A stretch of DNA of 64,000 nt, taken from Paragordius varius. Taxonomy: Eukaryota; Nematomorpha. A model generated the notes under the pieces. That model was not told where the DNA came from, searched no databases, and was given only the letters and a program-made list of their open reading frames with translations. The stretch is from assembly GCA_964247055.1 (NCBI GenBank), contig OZ176053.1, positions 10,602,001 through 10,666,000 on the forward strand, read 5' to 3'. Shown one piece after another: positions 12,701 through 26,900 of the stretch. Within the stretch, counting starts at the first letter, position 1, and the number at the start of each line of letters is the position of its first letter. Both the position numbers and the translations under genes were made by a program.

Positions 12701-15700
12701 ATAAAAACCTTGTAGATAATCCACACATACTCCCTACCGCTATGATAATTTTCACTTTATTCCAACCGACATAGGAGAAAGCAAATGGTATAGGGGCATC
12801 ACTATCCAGCAAATAGTATGGCATCATAAGGGTTAAGGCAGCCGAAATCCCAACATACGCTAAGAAACAACTCGTGAGAGCAAGAATAATACTGATGGGC
12901 AGCGTTTTTTGTGGGTTTTTAACTTCTTCGCCTGATTATGTTATTATCCAAAAAATATAGAAATTACAAATCAAACTATGGCGTTTTTTTGAAATTAATC
13001 ATCAAATTTTTATTTTAAAACAAATCATTGAAAATAATCATTTACATCCATCTTAAATAAAAATCCGCACTTATGATTTGGAGTTTTGGGCAAAAATGTC
13101 GCTGTTAAATTTAGATGTTAAAAAATGTACTTTTGAACGAATGTTGGATTTAAATTATCGTTGAACAAAACGTTTACCGATAACGATGTTTTAAAGAAAT
13201 CTCAAATTTGAACAGCAAAACTATAACAAAAAAGATATCAAAAAACTAAAAATTTAATAGAAAAAAACCTGTAGTTGCAATAGCATCAAACCCAATAAAA
13301 GCGTAAAAACAAGTGGCAGCCCCACTCAGAACCCCAGAAAATCCGAAAGGGAAAAATCCACCTTGACCCAAAGCTTGCTTTGTTATAGTACTGGGATCTT
13401 CACCCGTGACATTGAATATTCGTTTCACAAGAGTAGTTGCATTAGTGTTGCTTGATGATTGTGTTAATAGTGTGGAAGAATTTAAATTGCCATTAAGAGC
13501 GGAGGTGGATCCCGTTAAAGCGGCTAAAATCTATTTAGGAGAAATAAAAAGATGGATTTCTTAGAAGGGTGAATATTTATTTGTATCTAAATTATTTTAA
13601 ACGTTTTTACAATTATAATACTAAAAGTTACGAAATATCTGCAATCACTTTATCAATGTTTAAGCCAAAAATCTATTGTAACGTCAAAAAAGTATTCATA
13701 ATACTGCATATGGATCGATCCGCCAATTAGCTAAATCACCCTTTATAACACCCGACACGATGACAAATAAAACGACAACAATGTTCAACATGGTGAAGAC
13801 ATTGTTGAAACGGGAAGAGCTTTTGACACCCACAATGAGAATAACTGTAATTTGTAATATAGAGTTTTAAGATATAAAATATTTATCGGTAGAGAATATT
13901 GAATATTTTTCATCAAAATTATAAATGCCAAATATGAGTAAAAACTCAATTTCTTAGGCATTAGTCAATGTTATGATAAAAAAATCTAAATTTACATTAA
14001 TTTCATATTTGACAACAACGATAACATATCTTTCGATATAAAAAAACCCAGACTTTAAAAATGAGTGTCTATGTCAAAAAAACTTAACTGACTTGTGTTC
14101 TGATCAATACTTTTACCTGTTGTCAAAAACTTTTGGGGTTAATTTAGATTAGTAAACAAAACAATGACAAAAGCATATATTTTAAACTTCGAAAAAAAAA
14201 GTATACATACGTGTTGAAAAGATTGTGATTGCAAGTGCAAGGAAATCTGGATATTCACTCAATTGAGCCAACGATATAGGGATAAATTTTCGCAGCGCAT
14301 TTGATATTCGTTTGTAAGTCATGGCATCAAGTGTGGCACTCCACGCACGGGCCACACTAGCCGCCCCTTTATTATAAAACAAAAATGGTAAAAATTGATC
14401 AAAAAATGCTAAAATATTTAATAAAATATCAAATAAAAAATGGAAATGTGGTTTGATAAAATGTCAAATAAAATTTCGATCTCAAAATTTTAAAAAGTGG
14501 GTTAATTATAAATAAACATATTAATTACATGTTAAAAATCGAGGAGAAATCAATTAGTATATTTTCACAAAAGTAGATTTTTAATTATTTTAAGAACTTT
14601 TAGTTAGTTGTATAAATGATACAAACAAACGTATTATATATTTACCGATCATATATTCCAAGATTAAATTCCAGCCAATAATGAATGCCCAAATTTCACC
14701 AACTGTAACATAACTGTAAACATAGGCGGATCCGGTTTTGGGTACGCGGGCCCCAAATTCGGCGTAACACAGACCTGTTTTCAATTAATAAAGCATAACC
14801 AACATTATAAAGCCAAACTTAAACATTTAAGGACAAATATTTTTTTCAATACTTTTTTAAACCCTGTATAAAATTTATTTTTACAATTGTGAAATATATA
14901 TGCACAATAAAGTATGCAACCAATTTACATCTCTATAAGCGTTATCTGAATGGTTGCCTTTCTATGCAAAAGAATATTTATCCTTTCGTTTTAACGTTGT
15001 TTGTCTTTATAATTTTAACTTAACTGTAGTTATAAAATCTGACTAAATAATTACCCGCAAAAACTGATGCAATGGCAGCTATAAGAAATGAAAATATAAC
15101 GGCAGGTCCAGCAACTTCTTTGGCCACACTTCCCGCTACGACATATATACCGGCACCTAGTGTACTCCCAATTCCTGTAAACAAGGAGAAAAATAAATTA
15201 TAAAATCTTTTTAGGATACATCCATTTTTTTGTCCAATTATCAAAATAAATTACTTTGGAAAACATAACCTATTACTACAATGCATAAATGATAAAAATT
15301 ATTAAAACACAACTTTACTCTCATTACTTTCAAACGTTTTGATGTTATCTTATTGTATGATCTTGATTTATTATCAGTACACAATTATATTAAAGCGTAA
15401 AATATTGGACTTAAATATAAATAATTGCACCCCAAATATATGTGGGCGCATCTATTATTAAGGGTTAGAGATCATTTATGATGGCCCAATATAAGTCAAA
15501 TGTTTTAGTGAAAACTAGCGCCAAGATTCACCCTAGCGCGAGCAACTATTGGAGGAGGGGTGGTATAAAATATCTTGAAAAATTTCCAACTATACGAAAT
15601 ATTGAGTTTATGAAACGGTAAAAACAAAAATAAAAATCTAGAAAAATTAGGCTTTAACAATAAAATATAAGGCAGGATATATGAATCATCTAAATTTCAG

Positions 15701-17292
15701 CATTATAGATTTAAGTATGAGCCTTGACTTTGAACCAACATAACTCGGAGGAAAGTGGGGCAATAAAAAAATAATGATAAGGGGTAACATAGAGAAAAAG
15801 ATAGGGACCACAGCTCTATTTCCTTCATTAAAATCGTTTCTCTATAAATTTTTTTAAGGGGATTCAGGCTTAAATACCCTACGGTCAATATGAATCGACC
15901 GACTTTGTACCCAAAAACTGAAACTAACTAAAAAATTTGTCTTAAAATATTAAGTGTAAAAAAACAGTTAGCTTTCAATATGTATCACTTTTATGCCCAA
16001 ACATTTTATTGATAAAAACCGTATTTATAATAATTCCAAAAAGTTAATGATATTTACACGTAGTAAAAGTGTGACAATCAAATTTTACCAAACTAATTAA
16101 TTCCAAAAAACTGATTTAATATACTTTCTTTATTTTTACCATTTTTACCTGTCTAAAACAATGTTTAAAATTATTTTATGTGTTAGTTGGTTGTTACATC
16201 ATAAATATATTATATTATAAATGCATAAAAAATAATTTTTATATACAAATAATAATTAACCTTCACATAACTTTAATTTTTTTGTACATTGATATTATAT
16301 ATATTAATGTATTTAAACAAATTTATTTTCCACATTTATGGGGAAACTCAAAGATTAACAAGAAAAATATTTTTTCGGGTATATATGTTTAGCAACAAAA
16401 AAAGTACCAAATTTGAATATATATAATTTAAATTATTTTTGTTATTTTGATTTTTCATTTACCTAGATTTCCAAAAAATGATTAATGACATAATATAAGA
16501 TAAAAAATAAACGAAAAAATTGAGATAAAAAATGATGTCACAATACAATATTACATCATTCTCCAAATTCAAATATTTGGTTAATCTTTATGCAATTTCA
16601 TTTACAAAAAAAGTGGATTATTATAATCATTTATGTAATATGTCGTCATAACTTCAAATAATAATTAACCAAATTTAAAGCTCTAAAATAAAAATGTAAA
16701 GTAAATCTATGAAATTAAAAATGACAAAATAAGGACGACTCTTTGAAATATCCTGTAAAAATATAATATATTCCCCACCCCCCTCCCCCCAAAAACAAAT
16801 AACATAAGATTCCATAAAACTACATTAAATGGGGGAAAATATTGATTGGATTCAACAAAAAATCTATAATGCTGCATAATAGAAATAAATTACCTATAAT
16901 ATTTGTTTACTTATTTTTATGTAGATGTATCGGGTTAAAACTGGAACATGCTGCTAATAGAAAATGTATCAAAACAAAATGCATGTATCAAAAAAAGATG
17001 AAAATAATATATTTTAAACAAAAATGACAATTAATAAAAATAATAGAATATCAAAAAAATTGCATATATAGTAACAGGCAATGTCTAAAAAATTTGTAAA
17101 ATATAAAATACCGAGTGCAGTTAGATCAAATAGGTTAAGACATCGTGCCAATTTGGTGTCACAAAGTTTGCCAAAGTCTATGCGTTTTTTACGAAAAAGC
17201 CTAGTGATAAATTGGCCAGCACATCTGTTTCGCCAAGAATTATCCATAGATGCAATAGACGATTCAGATATCTTTTTTTCTGATTGTGCCAT
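9709..17292 (-). CDS. SLC7A: Cationic amino-acid transporter (CAT type, SLC7A1-4 group)
   Basis: Plasma-membrane carrier for Arg/Lys/ornithine-type amino acids. Fourteen coding exons on the minus strand: 17112-17292, 15055-15174, 14646-14774, 14211-14366, 13705-13844, 13269-13530, 12709-12931, 12238-12377, 11978-12080, 11600-11665, 11254-11438, 10762-10976, 10331-10538, 9709-9962, giving 793 residues with every phase consistent. Diagnostic blocks in order: [111 protein letters not shown], and the CAT-specific C-terminal domain [13 protein letters not shown]...[14 protein letters not shown]. The third extracellular loop (exon 13269-13530) is long, with NSS, NAT and NVT glycosylation sites. The 80-residue cytoplasmic tail is hydrophilic. 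The first methionine (17292) is placed at MAQSEKK; an upstream in-frame ATG exists but its residues look like leader. Introns run 157-1937 nt. Whether it is a true CAT or a SLC7A4/14-like orphan cannot be told by eye. Confidence 0.95.
15175..17111 (-). other. First coding intron of the CAT gene
   Basis: A 1.94 kb intron between the N-terminal cytoplasmic exon and the first transmembrane exon. Phase 1, GT at 17111-17110 and CAG before 15174. Mostly A+T-rich; a slightly G+C-richer scrap at 15,440-15,560 looks like an old repeat. No nested gene seen. Confidence 0.6.
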
Positions 17293-17864
17293 GTGGAAAT
17301 ATGTATTTATAAAGTAATTTAGATATCTAATAGTAAAAACATTTTTGCAATTCAATTTTGTGTTAAAACATGTTAAAAAATTTCATATGATGCAATAAAA
17401 TGAGACGAGCGGCAAAACATTTTACGCTATCAACAGATGTTACATAAATTTTTAGATGTGGATTTTAATATTTTACTTTAAATATGTATAATTTCTTCTT
17501 TTCAAACTATGATAGTAATTATTTTATTAGTTGGTACTACTAAAGATTATGACATCATTTAATATAAATATAGTCCATGTTTAACCGTATGTTTAAATTG
17601 ATAAAATGAGGCCTTTTTAAGCGAAAACGGGATCAATTAAAGTGAAATTATAAATACCATTTATAAGAATATAAATAAAACATTTTATTACAACTATGAA
17701 TATAATATATTAATTTACATCTTATTTAATTTAACTTAATGTTTTAAATGGACAGCTCAGGCGAAAAATATGATTAAATATCTATCTGATATTAATAGAG
17801 TTTACACAAAATCTGGGGCAATAAAATAACCCGTAATACATATAATTATATTGGTAGTGCGCCT

Positions 17865-18245
17865 CTAAAAATTAAAGTTTTATAAAAATATTGTTTTACT
17901 ATTAAAATATGTAATACATGATATATACACTGCGTTCAAAATCGGGGGGTATGAATTATAACCTGATGAAAAATATATGATAGGAAATTTATCAGGATTA
18001 TCATGGTGTTTTGGATAGCCCGATCGATTTATGAAAGTTATATTTAGACTTTGTGGCAGGTGCGTCATATCGGTATACTAGATAAAAAAGCAAACATTAA
18101 AATATTAATTTCTAGATGTGGGTTCCAAAAGTCCCAAAATTTTTGCTCTTCTATAAAGAGCTAGTCCAGAACCAAACGCAAAAATGCCGAGGTTGCGCGA
18201 TAAAAATTTTATGTGCTAAATTTTGATATCAACAAAAATATTTCG
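17865..18245. repeat. Dispersed repeat 'B', reverse copy
   Basis: Read on the minus strand it matches the copy at 19,800-20,190: AAATTTTTATCGCGCAACCTCGGCATTTTT, ACTAGCTC, AATTTTGGGACTTT, then the GATAATCCTGATAAATTTCC block. The two copies face each other about 1.6 kb apart. Confidence 0.55.
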
Positions 18246-18276
18246 CAAAAAATGCATATTTAATTTAAAAATTTAA

Positions 18277-18833
18277 CACTTGGATACAGCACATTCATTT
18301 TAGTCCTTCGATTTAAATTGGGGTAGTTTAATACCCCAGGCCTGTTTAATATTAAATTCTTTAAAAATATGGAAGGAATCGAGCAAAATTTGCACTTTAG
18401 AATATTATAAAATATATAAAAAATTTTATTCAAAAATGATTGATATTACTTATTTCAAACTAAAACCGAAAGGTAAAAATTTAGTCAACTTGACATGTTT
18501 GCGATGGTAAAATTGAAAAATAATACAAAATAAACCGCTTTTTCTGTTTCTATCAATGTTAGATGTAATTTAAATCTATTATCTGTAATTTTACCCTTAA
18601 AATTAAATGAAGACAATATTTTGCAAAATTTTGTAAAATAAAAATGGCGTCGAAGTAGTTTGACATGGAACTTTTTTTCAAAACAAAATATTATTTAGAT
18701 ATTTGGAAATTATATAATATTTATTAGGATAAAAGCATAATTTTAAATTGTTTCCGTTTCCTTCAGTGGTTTTTTTAAAATCCTAACTCAAATTTAGTCT
18801 GCGGTTTTATATACCCCAATTTGAATAGAAGTG
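18277..18833 (+). mobile_element. TTAA-MITE family 'A', copy 1
   Basis: About 557 bp flanked by TTAA at 18273-18276 and 18834-18837. Left end CACTTGGATACA, then a CGATTTAAATTGGGG...TACCCC hairpin; right end, reversed, CACTTCTATTCAAATTGGGG. Interior shares the family's TAGATTAATTT, ATGGCGTCGAAGTAGTTTGACATGG and AGCATAA blocks. No coding. TTAA target choice suggests mobilisation by a piggyBac- or Kolobok-type transposase. Confidence 0.85.
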
Positions 18834-19799
18834 TTAATTCAAGCGTACTGCAGACTATTTCGAGGCAGGATGGAAACGTTATAAAAACGCTTTAAGACAT
18901 TATAAAAATACTTTTAAGGTGCTAAACATTTCTACAATTTCAAAATTTTGATTATAATATTTGTTCGTTTCCAAATTTATGTAAAAAAATATTGTATTTT
19001 TTTGAGAAAATTAACCAAAATTTTAAGGAAAAAGGGGTAGTTCTATAAATATAAGCCATGCCGAAATCCATTATAATTTAAAATATATGCTAAATTATGA
19101 CATCAAAAGGTTTTTTTCCAAAAAATGCTCAATATTTAATTTATAGCAAAATTTTGTTGAATCAAGTTTTATGTTATTTGCATTACCATTTGATATGTAG
19201 TGGATACTACAACGTTGCATCATTATATTTTCCTACATCATTTTATTATATGAATCGCATCTTGCGTTTATGTTTGTGCGTCATTATTCGTGGAATTCTT
19301 ATATATATATTCGTAGAATAAAAGACATATTCTTACAATTGTGACGCACATGCATGTTAAAATTATCATTAATTAAAAAGTATAAATATAACGAAATTCT
19401 TAATAAATTATTATTGTTTTGTATTTTCATCACCGATCCGTAATATTCAATACGTAATATTCGATACCTAATACCATTATAAAATGTTTAAATATATAAT
19501 GAAAACAATTTTTCTAAATATTTGGATGATGCCACATATTTCTCTTAAATTTTAATTGTTCATTGTTAAATCTAATTCAATGTAAAAACCATTTATATTT
19601 ATCAATTATTGCAGAACAAATATATAATCGAAATTCTGATTTGATAGAAATGTTTAGCATCCTTGAACTATATAAAAAAGTGGTTATATAACATTTTGAA
19701 GTGTTTTTATCCCATTATGCTTCAAAATGTAACTCTTTATACCATAATTTTGCTATAATTAAATTTTTAAGCAAATTATTTATTTTTTCGAAAACTTTT

Positions 19800-20190
19800 T
19801 TGATGTGAAGATTTAGTATACATCTATATTTAAATTTTTTATCGCGCAATCTCGGTATTTTTATGTTTATTTTAAGAGAACTAGCCCATTTTAAAGCGCA
19901 AAAAAAATTTGGGACTTTCGGAGTCTTTATCTAAAAATTAAATTTTTTGAAAATATTGTTTTGCATATGTATGTAGTTTACGATATATTTTATTGATGTT
20001 TTTTGGAATAATGCCTCTAGCTTTCACCAAAAAAAAGTTATTTAATAAATATGCGCGAATTTTGCATTTTCCGATATGCAGCACTCACCACAAAAGTGAA
20101 AATAACTTTCTTATATCACTCGTAAGGGCCAAAACCAAAATCCTAATGATAATCCTGATACATTTTCCTATCAGATTATATATTTTATCA
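19800..20190. repeat. Dispersed repeat 'B', copy 3
   Basis: Contains TTTTTTATCGCGCAATCTCGG, TTTATTTTAAGAGAACTAGCCC, TTTGGGACTTTCGG and GATAATCCTGATACATTTTCC, in the same order as the other B copies. Confidence 0.55.
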
Positions 20191-20712
20191 GGTTCTGATG
20201 CTGTGTTCTTGTTGTCAAGGTTTTTTATATCCCCTCAAACTCCATAACCTCATTGATAATTTTGAGTTTTTGGTGTTTTCTGGACTCTATTCTCTTAACT
20301 GGATCATAACAAAAAGGCCTATATAGGTGAATGTGAAACCATTTTTTTGACCAAGTTGAGCCATAAAAGCAACAATATATTATCTAATTTCTAAATATTT
20401 GATTTAGGATCAAATGCAGACAAATGCGATTTTATGCGGATTAGTAACAAAAAAACTGTAATACTTTTTTTTTCTATTATTTTAACTGTGTTGATCATTC
20501 CAGTATTAATTTACTCAGTTTTCGGTAATCGAATAATATATAGAACATTTATATTTTCCTTTATGCGCACTTGTATTATAGTTTAAAAAACATGTGCGCA
20601 TTTGCTATTATTTTTTTGGCAAAACTAAAACAGAGAGACTTCCTTAAGGGATTTATATTATGAGTGGCAAATATGACAAGATAATTTTTTTATTCTGTAA
20701 GTTCTCTCAACA

Positions 20713-20827
20713 CAGTAGCATATGGTATACAAAAAAATTCTCCATAATTAAATGAATAAAATTAATGTTAAAACATAGGAAAAAATTATTAAATTTTAAA
20801 CATTGGTTTCGTTACCATCCGCTACTG
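20713..20827. mobile_element. Tc1/mariner-like MITE, old copy
   Basis: CAGTAGCATATGGTATAC at the left faces its imperfect complement ATGGTAACGAAA... / CCATCCGCTACTG at the right. Related to the better-kept element at 60,317-60,449. The TA duplication is no longer visible. Confidence 0.55.
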
Positions 20828-20925
20828 TGGTATATAAGATGCATCAACATAAAGATAAAAAATTAAATATTAATATATCAGTTATTTCGAACAAAAGTCA
20901 TATAATTATTAATTGTCTCTAATTT

Positions 20926-23900
20926 TCATAAAAACATTTTGTAAGGATTCATTATTTGGTATGGATCAAACAATTGCTTAATTTGTTTACAAAGGTGCCA
21001 ATAATTTAATGACTTATGGTTAATGTTGGTAATGTAATCTTTTTTGCAAAGACCAATACCATGTTCAGCACTGAGACTCCCTTCCCCAATCATTTGATAT
21101 ATGTATGGTTGGAGAGCGTCTAATACATCTTGATCGAATAGTTTAGTTGTGACATTTAAATGTAAATTACCATCTCCAAAATGACCATATGAAACTATGC
21201 GTTTAATTTTGTTACCTACAAATATAATTAGGATTGATCATATAATATGACTAAATTTTATCTATAATTTAGTAATTAACCAAATGATTTTGATATATAC
21301 ATGAGTATTTTTGCCGGTTACATATAAAATATGGCTAGAACCAGCCAAACATATAACTATTAAGATAATAATAAACGGCTTTTATTAAATCTAAAAAAAG
21401 ACGTCGGAAAGATAAGAATATTTAATATAATTGAAAATAAATACATTTATCACTATTAAAACTTGTTTAGACAATTATTGATATTTTATTCTACCATCTT
21501 TTCCAACAAATCAAAATTGTTTGATATATATATATCAAAGTTATCCTTAAAAAATTAAATTCACCATAAAAAAACCTTGATTTTGGGTTAATATAATTTA
21601 TTATTAATATGAAATATTTATGGAAAACACTGGATTTATTTTAGGATTAATTTGAATTGTCAAGGTAAATTTGAATTCAGGGTGAATTCGATATGCAAAT
21701 GGTATATATTATAATTGATCAATTTTTTAACCCATTTTTTCGGTCAAATGTTGACGAACTTCTTTCACAAAAGGTAAAATTCGTCCTGACGAAACAGATA
21801 TATCGTATTTATAGACGTAACCGTCTTTTAATAAAGATGCAGTAATTGATTCTCGTAACTTCCAAAGCGCGCTCATTTGTTCAAGAGATTGTGAAATGAT
21901 TATATCTACGAAAGCAAAATTGGAATGAAATATACAGAATTATGGAGGGCAAAAATTTACAATATCTAGATAGATCCTATAGTGGCGCAACCCCACATTA
22001 TATAGAAAAATAGAAATGAAATATAATATTAGATCAGAAGTGTCCAACACATGGCCCTTCAAAATATTTCTGCAGGCCGAGAGAAATTTCAAATACATAA
22101 TTTTACGAAATCCAAGTAAAAATGATTTCCGCAAATAAATTTCTGTGAAAATCTTTCCGAATTTTGGCAATAAACTAGCAAAAAATCTTAAAATAAATAG
22201 TAGTTAGATTTTACGTTCAAAATTTAATAAAATATTTGTAAATGCCCATATATTTAGCGAATACGGCCCTTTGTTTTCTTAATGCAAAAATGCGGCCCGC
22301 AAAGCTATATTTGTTGGACACCCCTGTTTTAGATCCTAACTTAAATATAAGCATATCTCAGCTTATTTAGATATCGGTTTAAAACATCTTCATTACCTAT
22401 CTTAACACTTTAAATTTGCGCCTTTTAATTTAGTAATCTCATGAATGATTACTCTTTCGTTGATTTCTAACCCAAAATAGACAGATTTTAGTTTTACCCT
22501 TACTCAATCATGATCACATAAATACTCTTATGTTAAACGGTCAAAAAACCAAGTGTTCATGTATTGTTCTCACAAAATATATTTTTATTGATTAAACCGT
22601 TTCTAGCCATTACAAATTTTAGATTTGATGTAAAATCTAAAATATCGTAATTATTTAATGAATATAATAAAAAAAACTTTTTTGTGATATGGCTAATGGT
22701 AAAAGTTGTAACCCATACTCTTGCAATATTTCGGTTACATTCCTATTGCCTGAAGCCTCGATTAAACAGTAAACTTGAAACATTTCTCCATTATTTTCTA
22801 ATTTTAATACAGAAAAATTAAAAAATTTACAAAATAATTGATAATTAATATTTATATTTTTTTTATCTTTCATCTATATGTATATAAATATTAGTGTGTT
22901 AAAAGGAAAAATTAAGAAACCTTGATTTAACAATTGTTTTGGCAAAGCATAACCCAAATTCTCTTGTACTGATAACAATGCATCTAATAAAAAAAATTTA
23001 TTAAAGACTTTTTAATACAAATATCATAAATATTATGCTGCATGATAAAAATATATTGCATTATTGAATATTGAGGTATTTTGAGTGAGCACGGAATGAC
23101 AATTTGAAAATAATATATAAATATATTTAGAAAAAAGGCTAAAATCTATTTGCTTAACTAAAAATTTGAGGTATAAATTTCACATCTATAATTCATAAAA
23201 TCCCAAATTAATCAGCCTTTACACTCATATATTGGCCGATCCAAATATTTTATACGGATTCATGATTCCATTTGGATCTATCATTCGTTTCAAGGAACAC
23301 AAAAGGTTCCATTTGGGTGTAGGCCGTGATTTAACATTTTTCGCCTGACTATCCTTTCCCTTTTCGGGAGTTTCCCTACCATTTACATTTCCAGCAGCAG
23401 GGGAATCATCGAAATAAGAAAAACTGTTTTCATCTGTGTTGCTGATCGACGACGAAGGTGGACAATAGATATGATTTAGCGCATGAAATTTTTGTAAACC
23501 TACCCCATGTTCAGCGCTAATACTGTAAGCTGAAACGGTGGAGTCTTTAAAAGGATGTATGACAGTTGCAATATTCAAATTTTTACTTTGCCCATAATTA
23601 TAAATTTTATTTTCTAAATTATGCAACAAGTGATTGGGTGATGATAATGATGATCCTGCATCCAAACGCTCTCGTAACATGTTTGATGTTGTGGACATGA
23701 TATTAAGGTGCATATTTTGATCTCCAAAGTGGCCACATACTGCAATCTTGACATTTTGGTCCGCTATATTATCTAGTCCATTGGAGTAAAAAATAAAATT
23801 AGGCAGACGAAAAGAAAAAATTTAAAGACAAATTATTTTTTAAAAGACAACGGACGATACTATACTTACTAAGCGTGGTATCCATTTACATCTCCATTGG

Positions 23901-26900
23901 TTTTTTTACGGCCAACGATAAATTTTAAAAATTAAGGTTTAAAAATGTGTTACCTAGCATCTCTCTTTTAATTTCTACGTTTTGGTTATATAGTTTCAAT
24001 TTTAACAGTAAATATTCTAGAGATAAATTTTAAGCATATGAGAACAAAATTAAAAATTAAGCAAGCAAATTATAAAAATATTAAGAAAACCTCTGTTGAC
24101 AATTTCCACCATATCAGCTATGTAATTTTTCCAATGAGTAATAGGGATAGAAACGTCATAACTCACTAAAAATTGATCTTGTCTGAGATCGTTTTCATAT
24201 TTAAGCGATTTTTTTGTCTCACTTGCGATTTCCTTGTTGGGAGTTTTTTGTCTAAAACTTTCCGAAAGGGCTGGATAAATGTGTTCCCTCAATTTCCATA
24301 TATCATAGTATTGAGTAGTATTTTTAGCTAATGTACCCTCAAAACTAACTTTATCATTATTCACATTGTTAGTTACCATATCATAGAGTTTTGTGCCATA
24401 CAGCATTAAATTCTCCGTGCTAATACTGGTGGATTCACTTTCAATATTCTTGTCGTCAGGCATCAATTTTTTGTTTCTATAAGTCCCAGACTCGACCAAA
24501 AAGTAATATGGGTACATATTTTTAAATGGATATTGATCCTTAAAGGATGAAATGACCGTTTCGATACAAGCTTTTGTAAAAATGCAAAGTATAATTATAA
24601 AGGAATAACGCCAAGGATTTATTAGTTAAATTTATTTAATTGGAATGCATGGACCAAGGCCTGTAACAAGGAGAATATTAAAATAAAATTTATAAAGTAT
24701 TTTGAGACTGTGGTTTTAAAGGTTAAAGTTTAGGCGTATTAAAATATATTTCTTTAAATAAAAAATATATTTATTTCACGAATATTTCATGTAACTAATT
24801 TGAGTCAAGAACAAACCTAAATTAACACAAATCAAATGTTTTTACATGTTATATATTAATAATATATGGATGTTCAAATTTTATAGAACCGTATAGATTA
24901 AAAAGGATATTTTGTGTTAGCCTTCCAACAAATAAAAGGCCAAAACGGTAAAATTAACATTTAAATAACCGAATACAATTCTCAGAATTTGTAATGCGAA
25001 TGAAATAATTTGTTTGTTAAATGTGTACAACAGTTAATGAAAAATTACCTTAATATATTAGTCGTATAAATTATTATTGTTAAGAAATAATTACATCCAG
25101 ATTTCCATTGAAACCTCTGATTTAAATTATTTAAATTTCATCAAAACAGGACACGAAATTTCATTTATTTAGTTTTAAGAAAAAAATCACTACCTTTATC
25201 CATAAACTCAAAAGCAGATAATGTTTCACCCAAGACTTGACGAGCTAATTTATAGGCTTCGATAATTTGTTGAAAATCGGAACATCCTATTTGTGGGAAA
25301 ATATATTTTATTTAGGAGATGTGTATAAAAAAATATTGTAAATATACCAAATAAGGCCACATTCACATCTTTTGGTCGTATAGGACACAATAAACTAATT
25401 TTGGTTATAACGCCCAATGTTCCTTCAGAACCTGTAAATTTAAAATAATAAAATTTGTGATAACTAGATGTATTATTTTTCATCGATTCGTCAAATTATT
25501 CAAAAAGTACCGATAAAGACTTGTTTCAAATCATATCCGGTATTGTCTTTTCGTACAGTGTTTAACATGTTACAAATTTCTCCGTTGGGTAAAACCTAGT
25601 CAAAAAAGAGTAGTACCCCCAATAAAACGACTTTTTTTTCAATTAAAAATAATGGAAATTTTATATAAAAAAGATATAAAATAGAGAACTTATAAAGATA
25701 CCAATATTTTTAAATGATTTAAGAGCCTATTGCAATGAGTAGCGAAAAAAGGAATAGAGATATTAGTATATCACACTAATAACTTTGTTTGTGTGAAAAA
25801 TATTAAGGATAATCTTTTCATACGTTTTCACAATATTTTTTACTCTATATTCATTCAAATAATCTGATATTTATATATTACCACTTCTAATCCTAAAACT
25901 GAGCCCCTCAAAGATCCATAACGAATAAGTCGAACGCCCCCGGCATTGGTTGCGACATTCCCGCCTATTTGACAACTGCCTTTGGAGCCCAAATCGAGAG
26001 GTACAATAAGCCCGTGAGCAGATACTGTTTCATCCAAGGTTTTTTGAACACAGCCTGCTTCACAAATAACTACACCTGAGAGTGGAAAATAAAATGAATT
26101 AAAACATTTGTATTATTTCAATAGGAATAGATTAATTCAGGGCTGTCCAATTTGGAAAAATTCGACGGACCGCATAGATTAAGTATATGAGCCGTTATAA
26201 AAATTTTATTACATTTCAAGCATAAAAACTGTCATTAATAAGAAAGCTATTCATTTCACCGATTTATTTATGGGTTTGTTGCTAATCGGATATGGAAATT
26301 TGCTTATGAAACATCCATTTTACTAATATTTGTGAGCATATTTTTGCACAATGTGCAATGCGTATCAATTTGATAATTTTGGAAAATTTTGCGGATCGCA
26401 CTTTATATCTCTCGGAGGATCGCATGCAGCCCGCTGGTCGTATGCTGGCCTCTTGGTTAATCAGTCGTTGCATATAAATATATTTTTTCCCTTTATCTAT
26501 TTGTTATTCTAATCCTCCACAAAACTGGATAATTGAAATATTTGTAATATTTCATATTAACTTTTTGTTTGATTAATTACACTAGTCGACAAATTTGGAC
26601 ATTTTTGAGCACCACCACTCAAACTTTTAAATTATGACTAATTTCAGTGTTTTTAAACCGAATGTGAAAATTTTTTGATCCCGCCAATCAGAATTTTGAA
26701 ATATTATAGGTTTTTCTATTTTTCAAAAACAAGAGAAAATCGAGAGAAAATTAAATATAACTTTATAATAAAATGTTTTTATATAATAAACTTAATATCA
26801 TTTATTAAAGCGTTTTAAACTCTATCTTTGAATATAAATATGCCATTTAAATATAAGAGAGAAAAAAATAGTACGGACTTAAACGTCAAAATTTAGTCTT

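Noticed and set aside
17081-17317. 78-residue open frame on the plus strand
   Set aside because: It is the antisense of the first CAT coding exon, whose minus-strand reading is strongly conserved.
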